DNA of 64,000 nucleotides, from the NCBI GenBank assembly GCA_021397835.1, contig JAJFZO010000065.1:558001-622000 (forward strand). Reading direction: 5' to 3'. The stretch is from Moringa oleifera (taxonomy: Eukaryota; Streptophyta; Magnoliopsida; Brassicales; Moringaceae). Position 1 is the stretch's first letter, and each line of letters opens with the position of its first letter. Shown here piece by piece: positions 24,601 to 37,300 of the stretch. The notes beneath the pieces are model-generated. The model had not been told where the DNA came from. It ran no database searches and worked only from the letters and a program-made list of their open reading frames with translations. The position numbers and the translations under genes were made by a program.

Positions 24601-27600
24601 CATTTCCTGCAAAACATGTCTGCGAAATTGTGTGGGCAGCTTTTAATCACTTGTTGGTAAATTAAAATTTTTTATCAAGGGGTTCAAACAATATGTTCTT
24701 ATGCAGGTAATGCAAATCAGTTCTAACCTTCCATTTTGTATGTCGAGCAATGTTTCCAAGGTCAAAATAGGCCTTACATAGTTGTTCTGATGGGCGACCA
24801 GTGCCAATGATAAAAAGCTAATTCAACGTGAAGAGTAATTAGTAACAAGTTTTTGGAGATGAGGGCAAATGAAATTCATAGACTCACAAGGGGAGTGCTG
24901 GGGGTTGGGGTGAGGAATAGAGAGAAAGGATTTTCAGAATATACCAATCAAGTTCAGCGACAAAATTAACTGCTGTTAGCAGATGCGCTGAGAATAGAAG
25001 TATATGTGAGACCAAGTCCCTAGTAATTGCCCTCTCCATATCTTCGTGATGAATAGAAAGAATGAGAAGCATTTTCGAAGGATATAAGACATGGTATAAT
25101 AAAACAGTATGCTTCAAACTCAAAATGCCCAATGTTGAAAAAGCATGAGACAATCTTTTACAACATACCCAGAATTTTATGATAAATATCTCCAAGAAGG
25201 TTGTCCAATTCTCGTGTCTTTGGGGTACGATAAAAGAATCTTTTTGTCTCTCCATCAACATCAGAGAACTACAATTGGAAACAAACATTCTTAAGTAGAT
25301 ATATAATAGATTTAAATATAGTGCAAGAATCAACTTACCGCAAATTCTATGTCTTGGAGTTTCTCAAGTGTGGCTTCATCAAGTTTTTCTTCAAAAATGC
25401 ACATTAAGTAACCTAGAAATAGAAAGATTGTCCAAAAGGTATTGATTGGATCAAAAAGTCCTTGGAATCACACCAAAAGTGACAAATTTTAGAAAAGCAC
25501 CAGGTATATAGTTAATCTTTTTCTTTTATTTATCATATATTTACCTTTCATCGCATACACAAGTGTCTATAAGGATGTAAATCATATATTAAGATATGCA
25601 TATGAATAAATTTGCATTTTTCCATAAAAGTTATCCATTATAAAATAAGGAATAGCAATGCGGACAAACCTATTTGACATATATAAATTATACAAGGAAC
25701 AAGCTTTCCATTACACAAATGCGGAAATTGAGCAAGCTCCATGGATGAGACCTGCAAGACGCTGGAATCAAAAGAGACTAGACATAGATTTAATTCCAAT
25801 TTATAATTACTTTTTTATATGAGGGATTCACATTACAAGCACCTCTTGCAGAAACTCTGGCAATTCCTCGTATATTTGCCTCAGCTCATCTAACTATACA
25901 TGCAAAGGGACAGAGACGACTTGTCAAATAAGCAAGAAAAATTTCAAACCTCGGAAAGCAGTACAGGAAAAAGAAAACCTTAGGCTTATGACCCTGAGAA
26001 ATATAAGCAGAAAACTCCTCATCATCTTACTACCAATTTCAACCATATGGTTTTGTTAACAATATTTAAGAGAAAATCAGGTTTATATCAATGAGGAGAT
26101 AGATAGTAACATCTGATGAATGAGAAAGGAAGCTGTTAGTTTAACCTCGTCACAGAATCCCTCTTTCACCATTGTCCCATAACCCTTCTCTTTGCTTCTA
26201 TTTACATCAATGACACCAATTACCTACAAGACAGATTCAAACTTATAGAGTATAAACTACAAATGGAGGGAACAAAACGCTAGGTGATCAACAAAAAATT
26301 TGCTTTTGTACATTGCTCATGCCTAAGAAGGCATAGACAGCAAGATATTGAAAAGTTAGCAATCAAAAACATAAGATGAAGGATAATAATGTGACTAGAA
26401 AGTTCAGTTCTCTCTTCATTAAAACCTAATTTGTTGAGTAGCTCCTGCAGTTCTCATTATAGGATCTCTTTTTACATGTCTTCTGAATTGCTGCCCCTCC
26501 AGTTGAGCCACTCAGGATCTTTTACATGGTGAAGATACTGGGACTTTTTTCTTCCTTATGGCTCAAACATCTTTTCCACCAGTATTAACCACTCCACAAG
26601 CTCATATCAGAATCCATTGGAGCTTCACTAGATGCTAAACCATCAGATAAACTTTTTTCAGGCTAATATTAAAGTTATATAAGATCAAGTTTTTCAATAA
26701 AATAATACAAAAATGAATGCCTATATAGGCCAGCATAGTGGAGCACAGCATGTGATATCATATCAGGAAACAATTGTTGAATTCAAGTCATTTACCTTTC
26801 AATGAAAGAAAATAATAGAATATTTAAAACCAGGACATTTGGAAAAGACTTGTACTAGTTCTTTCTGACTGTTACAACAGCAAAGTGAGCATTCTTGAGC
26901 TAAACAGAGCACTAAAGATGTAACAGATACTAACCAATTCATAGATGTAAGCCAGCTCTGTCGTGATACACGAACGACCCTGCAAAATGATTATATAGCT
27001 TTGCATGCAATATTACATGTAGAGACACATAAAAAAGCACTAACAATAGACAATCATTTGGGAGATTACAAGAAATGCCATCAAAGAATAGAGTACCACC
27101 TTCTCAACAATGTCCAAATTCAGACACTTCACATGCTCTTGAAGACTTTCCGAAATGCCAACTTCAAATATCTTTCCAATATGCAAGAGTGCACATATAC
27201 TCTACAGCAATTAAATATTACTGTTACATTGGTCAAATATCTTGTACTTCCTCCTGCCACTTATATTTAGTACTCAATTAAATATGCAAGTGTAATTCTT
27301 ACATCAGCTAAATGATATCCTCAGAAGAAACTACAGATATTTTTGGCCACCTCAAGAATTTTGGGTACTTAAGGGGATCTGTAATTCAAAGACCTAATGT
27401 ATATAATCAAATGATAAGACCCACAACCTTACAATATGTTTGATAACTAAAATGCATAATCAATCTCATTGTTTAAGAAATTTTATAGCTATTAGATAGA
27501 AGTCCAGCATGTTTGGCCATAGATATTGGACAAAATGAAATAATACGGGGACCCTTCTTCAGACTTTTCTTCTCATCCTCCCTCAACTGATGTTCTTGTA

Positions 27601-30600
27601 AAAGGACCATTACAATCATGCCATTGTAAAATTAAAATTAGAAGAAAAACTTTCTTGTTTGCATCTTCTCAACATCAATGAGCGAGACAAGCACCACCTG
27701 CTACAATTTTTCAAATAGGTCTAAAAGCTCCTCAATTATATATAGTGAAAGAAAAGGTGAGGAAAGAATGTAATGAAGGAAAGAAAACATCTAAGCATGC
27801 TTTTGCACTCGTAAGCTATGGAAACCTTGTAAGAAGAAACTGCTAAATGAGCACTGGCAATCAAAAGGCCCAGAAAGACTAGACCATGGATAAGTATTTT
27901 GAGAACTTAGAGAAATATCTTCACTTTAAGGATTTGTGGAAACTGCAAACAAGTGAAGAAGAAACATAAAAAAAAGAGAAGAACAATAAAGCACCTCTTG
28001 CCATAGAGCAGAATAGATCAAAACTACCACAAAAATAACAAGTATCTTATTGTTGATAAAGGAATGCAGTATCAGCATCAGCATCCTCAGCATCAGCTTG
28101 CAAGATGAGTGACATAACAGATCTTTATCAATAGGAACAGAGGATTGAGAATGAAAGTACTGCAGTGGACCATAAGCCTACCTTCAGAAAAGCTGCCCAG
28201 TCACCACTAGTACAGATAGAGCTTGGTGAGTTGAATTTCTTGCATGAATTTAAAAAAAAAAAAAGAAATAATTTACGCAAGTCAGAATGCTAGAGATGGT
28301 GCAAAGTCCGACTTCCAGAATAAACAGTCATCCCCAACTAGAAGAGCATAACAACTGGACTCATAATCAACGCCTATCAGATATTGGATGAACATTTCTG
28401 ATAATAGCAATATACTACAAAACCAAAATACAAGGATGCCACATACCTTGAGTATGTGGGAAATGTCCTTCACTGACTTCAGTGTTTCATGTAAAGAAAC
28501 CATGAGTTCTTGAGAAGAAAGAAAGAATGATATCTTAATCTTGTTAAAGATGATGAGCTTTTTACAATAGAAAACTAATGATATAAATAATTTTGAGGTA
28601 TTACATGTTCATGTATATCACCTTTATTCAAAAGATTTAGAAGTGTTCTAATTCAGGTCAAGCAGAAGCAGTTCTCATGCCACTGAAAAATAAAAGGATA
28701 CAGCATTGAGGCGACCATTTAAGTTTTCAAGGTCCAGGATAGGCCTCAGGAACCAGTTTCTGAAGCACGAAAAGTCAAAGCTAGAGGTAATATCAGGAGC
28801 AATAACATGCTAGAGCTCTCATTTCCATTTACCTCAAAAGACGTCTACCCATCGATGTCACACACTGAATGGAAAATAAATGAATTAGACCAGAACTTGA
28901 ACTAGTACCAGGATAAAGAAATGTGTGACTTCTACAGACCTTATTCATCATGCCAAACACAGAGAACCTGCAGGTCAAAAAGTTAGCATAGATCATTGCT
29001 AAGCAAAACAGGTTTATTGTCGTGCACTATTTACCCTTCTTTTGCTCTACCAATGCCCATGTGGCTTGGATGTTTGTCAGCTTGGAATATCTGCAATGCC
29101 TCATGAGCAGATGCATCAAGTTTAAGAAACTTGTTTCTACTGTTAGATGTAAAGAAATATCCTGAATTCAAGTAAGTCTTTCATCCTAACACTATTATTA
29201 AGAAGGAATTAGATCGAATCCAATAAATTAAAAAAAAAAAGAGCTGAATTATGAGGCATTATTAACAAAACATGAAAAGATACAATGAAATCTCTGCAAT
29301 GGAATCAATTGTAATTGATGTATTCCCGCATTCCTTCTGTTCAAGGGTGTCTACAATTCTTTCGGTTTCTAATATGGCTAGAAGGCCTCCACTAGCACGA
29401 ACTTGAACATCACTTCCCATATCCATCATAGAACTCAACTGTAGATCATGAGTAAATAAAAGAAGCTTAACATAGATATCAACATAAACAAATCAATGTA
29501 GCCAAATCAACACTTTGTATTGCAAGGATAAAGTACTAGAGTTGCTAATTTTATAAACAATTCTTATAGAAATTGCAGAAGCTGCTACTTCAAAAATAGA
29601 AACAGAAAGTCTATCAATCACGGAGAAAAGTCAAGCATTAAGCCCCTTAAGCAAATGATCCAATAACATTACATATATCAAAAAACTTAATGATTCCACC
29701 ATTTAAGTGACAAAGTAACTGTCTGTTGTCACATTGACTTGCAATAAAACGATATTTGTAAATAACACTACTGAGAACTTTTTAAATTGCAAGCGCCATC
29801 AATTAAGCAGTTAGAAAACAACAAGAAAGACATTACCTTAAGAGGCTTGCAAGAAGCAATTTCAGCATGTCATAGAATTCTATCTCAAAGATCTTGTATG
29901 ATTAAAAAAAAAATGAACAATATTACAAATGAAGAAATAACTCTAATGTTGCAGCTTACATAACAAATTCTCTCTTTGATGGTTAATCCATCACCCATTC
30001 CTGTTACTCGAAGGTATATCAATCTACAAAATTCAGATAAAAAATGAGAGAGAAAGAGGGAACAAGCACCATATCGTCAAACGAATAAACACATTATATG
30101 ATATTTGAACTGACAAGCCATGTGAAAGATTTATAGTGCATTTTTTGTCAACCCCACAAGTGAAACAGCAAAATCTATCATGGTGAAGGATACTCATTAT
30201 TTTGATGTTTGACTTCAGCTCATACAGAAAGTTGATAGTTTGGTGTAGTTCATAGGTTCCAACCTTAACAATCAAAAAGCTAAGGCCGCTCACCGAGTTC
30301 TTCAAATTTAGAAATTACTTCAAGGTTTGAACTTATCCCTGTTTACATGACTCAATGATACATCAAACAAAAAGCCTATGTATTTATCTGATTCATAATT
30401 ACCTGTGCCATGCTTGCTCATAGCTGAATACTGAGCTCTTTACAAGCTTTATAGAAGGAGCTTCAGTTGTCCCATCTACATCATTTTATAGAGTAAAGAC
30501 AGCCCACAAGCTGATAGCTAAGAAATCAACCAGGTAATAAGCAGCATACCACATCGTTGTAAGGCAGACAAGAAAGACTCTTCACTTTTAGTGCTTGTGT

Positions 30601-32172
30601 AAATGATCAGGGGTTTAGCTTGATATTTTACTGAATTCATAAAACAGGTATAGAGAAATGAATTAAGTGAGATAATTGAATCAAAAGGCAGACGAAGGGA
30701 GAAAATAGAGGACACAAGGATAAATAGAAAGAATAATTTTGGCCAGAAGAAATCAATTTAAATTTTTCAAAACACAAATGAATTAAACTTAAAAGACTCC
30801 ATTCCGCAGAAGATACATGAACTTATACCCAGATCGATCACTGGAAAGTCTGCACTACCATCTTCCCAAACTTCCAGCACATGAAGTTGGCGAATACTGG
30901 TATCATAGTAAGAAAGTCCAACTCTGGAAAGAAGGTTTTGTGAATCATCAATTTAAGACATGAAACCTATCAAGATTTACCAGAAAAATCAATTTAAGAC
31001 ATGAACCTATCAAGATTTACCAGAAAAGGTGAATACCATCCATTAGTAACAACAACTGTGAACACATTGATATTCCCCTGTTCTCTCGGGAATTTCTGCA
31101 TTTAATTCATACAAGCTACAGTTTCTCTTCAGACCTCTGCTCTGAAAGTTCATACCTCTAGAAGCTTCTTTTACACTATTCATGCTTCTTACATGAAAAC
31201 TTTTGCCCAATTCCTACATGCAACAATGATATCTAAAGCTCGTAAACAGAAAACAGAAAGATTAATCAAAGCTCACCTATGACCATGTAGTATGCATGCC
31301 ATGTAGACCTGCATTTAGATTCAGACAAAGTGCTCAACTTCTAGAGACAGTGTCAACACATAAACTAGAGTAGATAATAAAGGAAGATCCAACTGCTCAA
31401 AGGCACATGTATAGAATAAATTGCTACCTCAGGTGATAAAAAGAGAACCTAAACTTTATTGCGTCACAACATAAAAAGGTGAGGAACTCAACAGGAGCAA
31501 GTTCGTCATATAACAGCTGCCAAATCTGTGTACATTTAATTCTATCATTCTATGAAAACAATAATGAATACTGTTGTTTGCTCTAGAAACTACAGTAATA
31601 AGAGTACACTATCATTAATGGTGTCAGAATGAGCTTGCTTGGCATGCAATACATGAAAAACCACCTTAATGGTTAAATACTTGATTAGAAATAGAATCCA
31701 TGGGATAAAGACATTTTCTGGAGCACAAGTTGTGGATGTAAATGACCATTAAACAATTAAATAAGCCTAATATATCCACATTTACGCATTATAATCGAAT
31801 ATATCCTGACAATACACAGAATATAAGCCATGAGCCAAAACTCCAAATCATAAGTCACCAATAGCCATGCAAACTAGCATGAAGGTTGCAGTTTAATATC
31901 TATTCATATTTCGGCGTGATTGCATTAAGAATGAAAGGGCCATATCGTAAAGAAAGAAGTAAAGAGCTCCATTGAATTCAAATGCTACGTTTTTGTCCAT
32001 CTTTCTTCTAAAACAATATCAACAGAAAATAAAACAACTTCCTAGTTCGTTTTCCTTTCGATTCTGAATTTTTCTGGGAAAACCAAACTGGAAAACAAGA
32101 AACACAAACGTCCGAACAAATTTACGGAAAATCGACCTGTGATACGGCTTCCGTTTCGTCCATTTCCTCCAT
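21620..32172 (-). CDS. MSH5: DNA mismatch repair protein MSH5 (meiotic MutS homologue)
   Basis: MSH5 pairs with MSH4 to stabilise recombination intermediates and promote crossovers in meiosis. 34 exons in coding order: 32137-32172, 31277-31308, 30829-30923, 30550-30630, 30403-30475, 29960-30023, 29284-29438, 29035-29136, 28940-28967, 28833-28864, 28702-28759, 28447-28533, 28182-28238, 27100-27201, 26935-26979, 26146-26223, 25843-25893, 25670-25751, 25339-25412, 25169-25268, 24945-25041, 24728-24817, 24555-24619, 24384-24442, 23798-23874, 23642-23728, 23320-23381, 23172-23233, 22882-22935, 22706-22791, 22271-22302, 22164-22187, 21795-21910, 21620-21700. They sum to 2424 nt, 807 residues, the length I recall for Arabidopsis MSH5, with every phase consistent. 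It starts [20 protein letters not shown]. Walker A is GPNYSGKS (569-576), Walker [12 protein letters not shown] (D647, E648), with the MutS HQVGMMLR and THLTEL segments. It lacks the N-terminal mismatch-binding domain, as MSH5 does. The gene looks intact. Confidence 0.96.
30947..31027 (+). repeat. 41-bp tandem duplication in MSH5 intron 2
   Basis: ATCAATTTAAGACATGAA(A)CC...CCAGAAAA occurs twice in a row, at 30947 and 30988, the second copy lacking one A. It lies next to MSH5 exon 3. Confidence 0.9.
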
Positions 32173-34344
32173 TTTTTGCTGCTCAAAACGAGAGAAACGT
32201 CGATGAAGCGTTTTGAGCAAGAAACGGCTAGTAAGACTGGTCAAGCAGAAATGAAACACCACCAAAGCTCATGGCCTTTTCTTGAATGGTGAAAGAAGTT
32301 AACAGTCACTGTCAAATGTTTTTGGATAAACCATTTTCATAGCTAACAGCCTGAGGCTTTTTCTTAAAATGAAAAAAAAAAAAGTATTTGAAGTCTTCCA
32401 GCAAATGATCCAGAAATTTGAATTAAATTAATTTTTGGTTCAACTTACCTCAATAAATATTTTTATCGATTCAATTTTTTAATAGAAAATACATAATTTT
32501 GTGAAAAAAAATTCAAAATTTCAAAATTAAAATATTGAAATTAAAAAGTTAATTATAACAAAATAACTTATATTTTATACAAATTTTTATATTTAAATTT
32601 TTAGAAAAATCGTCAATTAAAAAAATTATATCTTAATTTTTGTTAAAGTAAAATTTCTTTAATTTCAATGTTTACATGTAATTATCATTTTTATATTAAA
32701 CATAATAAATATTAAATTTAACAAAATTTATGTTAAACATAAATTGATAAATTTTATATAGAAACATATCAAAATATAATTTTATTACAAGTTTTAATTT
32801 AAAATTTTTTACGAATTAAGAATCTCTCCTGTATAATTTATCTAAATTAAAATTTAATTATGAATAACATAAAAATTAATAAAGGATTCATTTTTAAAAA
32901 ATAAATAAAAAATTTAAATTTTACAAAATTTGAGTTAAAAATTGTAATAAAAATCAAAATAAAAATAATGTATTGACAAGAATATTAGAACATAAAAAAT
33001 CACATTTCCGCGACCAACTTATCTACCTAATAATATTACGCTTACTTTTGGCATTTCAGATAAACAAATTTTGGTCAAACTTATATTTACTCAATGGATA
33101 CAATCAGCTCATAAATAAAACATTATTTATTATTTTTGATAATATTATGAAAATTTAATATTAATTTGGCATAATAAAAAAATTAGACATGAAAAATTCA
33201 ATTCATTCTTCCTTGTTAGAACCATATATTATACAAAAATGGTAGGTGATACATCATAGGTTGACTGAACAACTTTTAACATTAATTTATAGTATACGGG
33301 AACCTATGCCTCTACTCCATGATGAAACATCATCACACATTTGCAAAATCAAAGTTTTCGTGCAAACAACTACACAATCTAATAATAAACATAGGCGTTA
33401 GACATTGTTATTTAAAATTCATGAGTGTTTGCTTATTACGTTACTTGATATAGTGTATTACTTAAGCCATTTACTGCTTACCAAAGTTGACCTATTCATA
33501 AACATTTATGTCGCCAATTTAGTTTGATTAAACTTTTAATAGATATTCTATTTATACGTATATATTATGGATCACTTAGATGAATTAGTAAACATTAACT
33601 TTTTTTAATTCTATAAACATAGATTTACAGTTGTGAAAGATAATTTAATAAAAAAATATGTAATGAGTAAGTAAATATATCATATGATGTAAATCAAAAC
33701 TATATGGTGTTTATTTTCATATAAAAAATCAAACTTTGTTACGGTAAATTATATTGTTCATTAGATAATAAAAAACAATGAACTTGATAAATTGAATTAT
33801 ATACAAGCAAAGTAGTATGGCAAAACAACCTTTTTTGTCCAATTTAATATAAAGTTTATGGCAACTTACTATAAAGTTTATTGCAACTCATTGCAGTCTT
33901 CGTCAGTTATTTATCAACATTTCTTAGTGCATCTCTTTCCTCCTTAGATAGTATCAAAATATGCATTTTATATGTCGATCCAAAGGACAAAGAAGCAGTG
34001 CCTACATGAAATGTATTTACCACCTAGTGTCACAGGGTACATCTTTTTTGGTACGGAAATGGCATAATTGATAATACCTTAAAAATATACGTTATTAAAT
34101 TTAAAAATTTAATTAAAGTTGGGCTCACATAATTAAATTAATTTGCTGATACTAATAATAAATTATATGATATTAAGAATAAAAATCATATTACCCTCGT
34201 CTGCTCAGTTCCCACACTCATCTCTCCGTCTGACATCACCTTCTCTCCTACAACAAATGCTATGAATCTGGTTTCTCTCATGTCGTTTCGCTGACATCTC
34301 TCTCCGATAGCATCTTAACTTGCGCATCCCTCGGTGCGCACGGT
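32173..34344. other. Divergent intergenic region between MSH5 and the Rab3GAP-like gene
   Basis: About 32380-34180 is very AT-rich with no recognisable frame. The last 150 bp, rich in CTC/TCTC, likely form the Rab3GAP leader. The first 200 bp serve as the MSH5 leader and promoter. No TATA box could be fixed for either gene. Confidence 0.6.
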
Positions 34345-37300
34345 ATGGAGGCGCCGTCCTTTGTCTCCAAAGCGAGAACCGCGTTCCATTCTGCCGCAGC
34401 TAAAGCGGAGCGTGTTTTCACTGATTTAAAATCTGATCGAGGTGCAACGATTTTTTATCCATTTTATTAATTTTTCCTAAAATAATACTATATCCAGTTG
34501 AATGCCTGTCGCTGGTTTTTAGTTCCATTTACTATATTTTGACTGTTAAAGAAAAATCCTTCAATGTAGTTCTCTGATTATGTCCTTTTTTAAGTTTGAC
34601 TTTTTTTTGGCATTGGATTATTGCTGTTATAATGAATATTGATCATCAGATTTTTGTCTGTGTTCAATCGTTGAAGATTCTGATCATCAATCAGCAAAGA
34701 GCGACGACAAGTCAAAGGTACGTGAGAGTAGGCGCGTCAATATATAACATATCTCTTCTTGTTTTTGGTAATGAAGATAGCATTTCGTGAATGAATTTGA
34801 ATATTAATTTGACTGGACATTTTGTTAGTTTTTCTGATAGGTAATGAAGGATAAGCTCTTCCTTCTTTTTGTCCTGCACATTTGTAAATCAAAATTGTTA
34901 GTATAATTTGCTCTTTTCGTTTGGTTGATGAGAAAATTGAAGAAATTATTTAGCATTCTGTCGATTCTAGAGACTATTGAGCTGGAATAAATCAAGTTAA
35001 GTTGCTGTATCTGATTGAATTTAGTGGGCCTTTAGATTTTTTTTGTTTTTTTTGGTACTACTAGATGGTGGAAAAATCTGTGCACCTTTTTGCTTGGTTG
35101 GTTCAATATAGAATTGTAGGTATTATACTTCTGCTTCACTCTAACTTCCAAAGTTTTTCCTAGGATTTCCAATTTGATCTCATGTACACAAAATATTTGG
35201 TCTGCAGATAACCTACTGTGTATATGTCCCATCTTTTAATGGAAAACCATTGAATCTAGTTTGTCATGCATCGACTTTTCACCCTTTTTTTTTCGTCCTT
35301 GTTCGGGAATTGTTTGATACAGGATCATCATGAAGTGAAGCCTCACAAGTGGACACATATCAGGGGAAAGCAAGACTGGCAAGATAGATTTAAGAGCATA
35401 AGAATAGGGAGAAAGGGAGTTGAAAGTCCTCAGAAAGTTGAAAACCCGACCATGGCTGCTCCAATATTTGATGAAAATTTATACCTGCTAAAAATGAAAA
35501 ACGATCTTGAATCAAAGGTAGGAGAGCTTTACACGTTTGGTTAGTTTAGTATGGACAGGTCCTCATTGTATTATTCTTTATTTTGCTGGTGTAATAGTAG
35601 GTATTCTTTGTGTTATTATTATTACTTTCCTACAGCAATATAAATAATGTTTACCAGCTAATTTTAAAGTCATTTTTTAAACTGGAACTGTTCTGTATCG
35701 GTAGACCAGTGGTATTTTTCAGGAAACAAGAAATTAAATATAATATACATATATATATATATGTATGTATTTGTTTTCTGGAAAGCCTAGCTATATATGT
35801 TAATGTCACTGAGAAGTTAAATTAAGGGTTTCTCATCATAAAATTGTCAAATCAATGAGAATTTGCTCTTAATCTATTTGAAAGTCATTGTTTATCCCGG
35901 ATAAGGCATGCCTTAATCTGGGATTGACTATTCAGTTTACTCTAAATTGCAGAAAATAATAGAGGTTAGGGGGAACTTATGAGTTGCCACTAGAATTGGT
36001 TCTAGCAACGCAAAGAATTATAAATGTGAGGTAACACAATTGAAAAAAAAATAAACGGACTTTAATGAAAGGGAAGCTTAATACAAGGCTCTGTTTCTTG
36101 TCAGCTAGACTTAAGTGGACACAATGTGATCCTGCAGCATATCAAGCCACTTTCTTGATTCCATTTCTCTATGTTTCAGATGGACTTGAACCATACTATT
36201 TTTTAAAAAAAGTTTTTTGCTTGTTATTCTTAACAACCTGAAAAACTATGATTGTTGAATAAATTGATCTAGTTCTTGTTGCTTGCCTTTATGTGAAGAA
36301 AATAACTTCTCTCGCAATAAATGAATTATTTTCTTTTAAATTATAGATATAATTATTTTACAGGTATCTGAAGTTGCCTCCTTGGTAGATCGTCTAAAGG
36401 CTACAGATGTTAATAGTATTCCTCCAACATCCATCATGAAGCAGTTAGCTACAGCTATCGAGTGAGTTTTAGAATGTATTCAAATCTTTCCTTTTGTGTT
36501 TTCTTAATCCAATTTTTTCTTTCAAGAAAGCTTTATAAATCTTATCAAGGTTGCCCTCATGATCCTCTATTAATTGGTAATTTGTATTTTCTGGATTATT
36601 GATGGATGCTTGACCGGCACTGTCAAGTGGCTTTTCATATACGTAGTCATTTTACTGATGAATACAATCCTCTCACAGAGTGTGTTCTACCTTCTGAGTA
36701 ATTAATGCTGCATGGTTATGATTTTCAGCTTGTGTATTGTAATTTTAACTTTGGGGATACTGTCTTGGAACCATATTTCAGGGCTGGAAAGAGGTTTAAG
36801 TCGATGAAAGATTTTTTGGTATCGTCTGGAGATTCATCACCTGTCCGGGAGAGGGCAGCCTTGAGCCTCTCTGCAGTGAAGTCATTAGTTCTTCGTGACA
36901 AAGAGGATAAACTGGGATTTGACTTGGCTGATGAGGATAAACTCCCGTGCTTGATTAGTTCATTGTTGGATGCAGGTACGTTCATATATTAGGAAACCTT
37001 GGGCAGTAGCTTCTCATATGAAGCATGTGTTTCTTTAGTGTTTTGCATTATCTTGTGATGATATTTCACTTTGATTGTAATACATGCAAGATATTCGCAG
37101 AAGGAAGCTTCCTCAGAAGGAAGATTGGCTCTGATTCGGAGGCATATTTCATAATGTCTTTACCAAAAGATATTCATGGTGCTCCTCCAGAAAGTTTTGT
37201 TGTTAAGCTGGCTGAAGTTATGGGAAGTTTTAAAACTGTGCGGAGAATGGCTTTGATTTGGTGCAGGGTTGTTACTGAAGTAAGTCAGCTGTCTAATGTC

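Noticed and set aside
28021..28110. Possible MSH5 exon resembling LHSFINNK between exons 13 and 14
   Set aside because: No donor GT follows it, and exon 14 ([15 protein letters not shown]) already supplies the family segment in phase.
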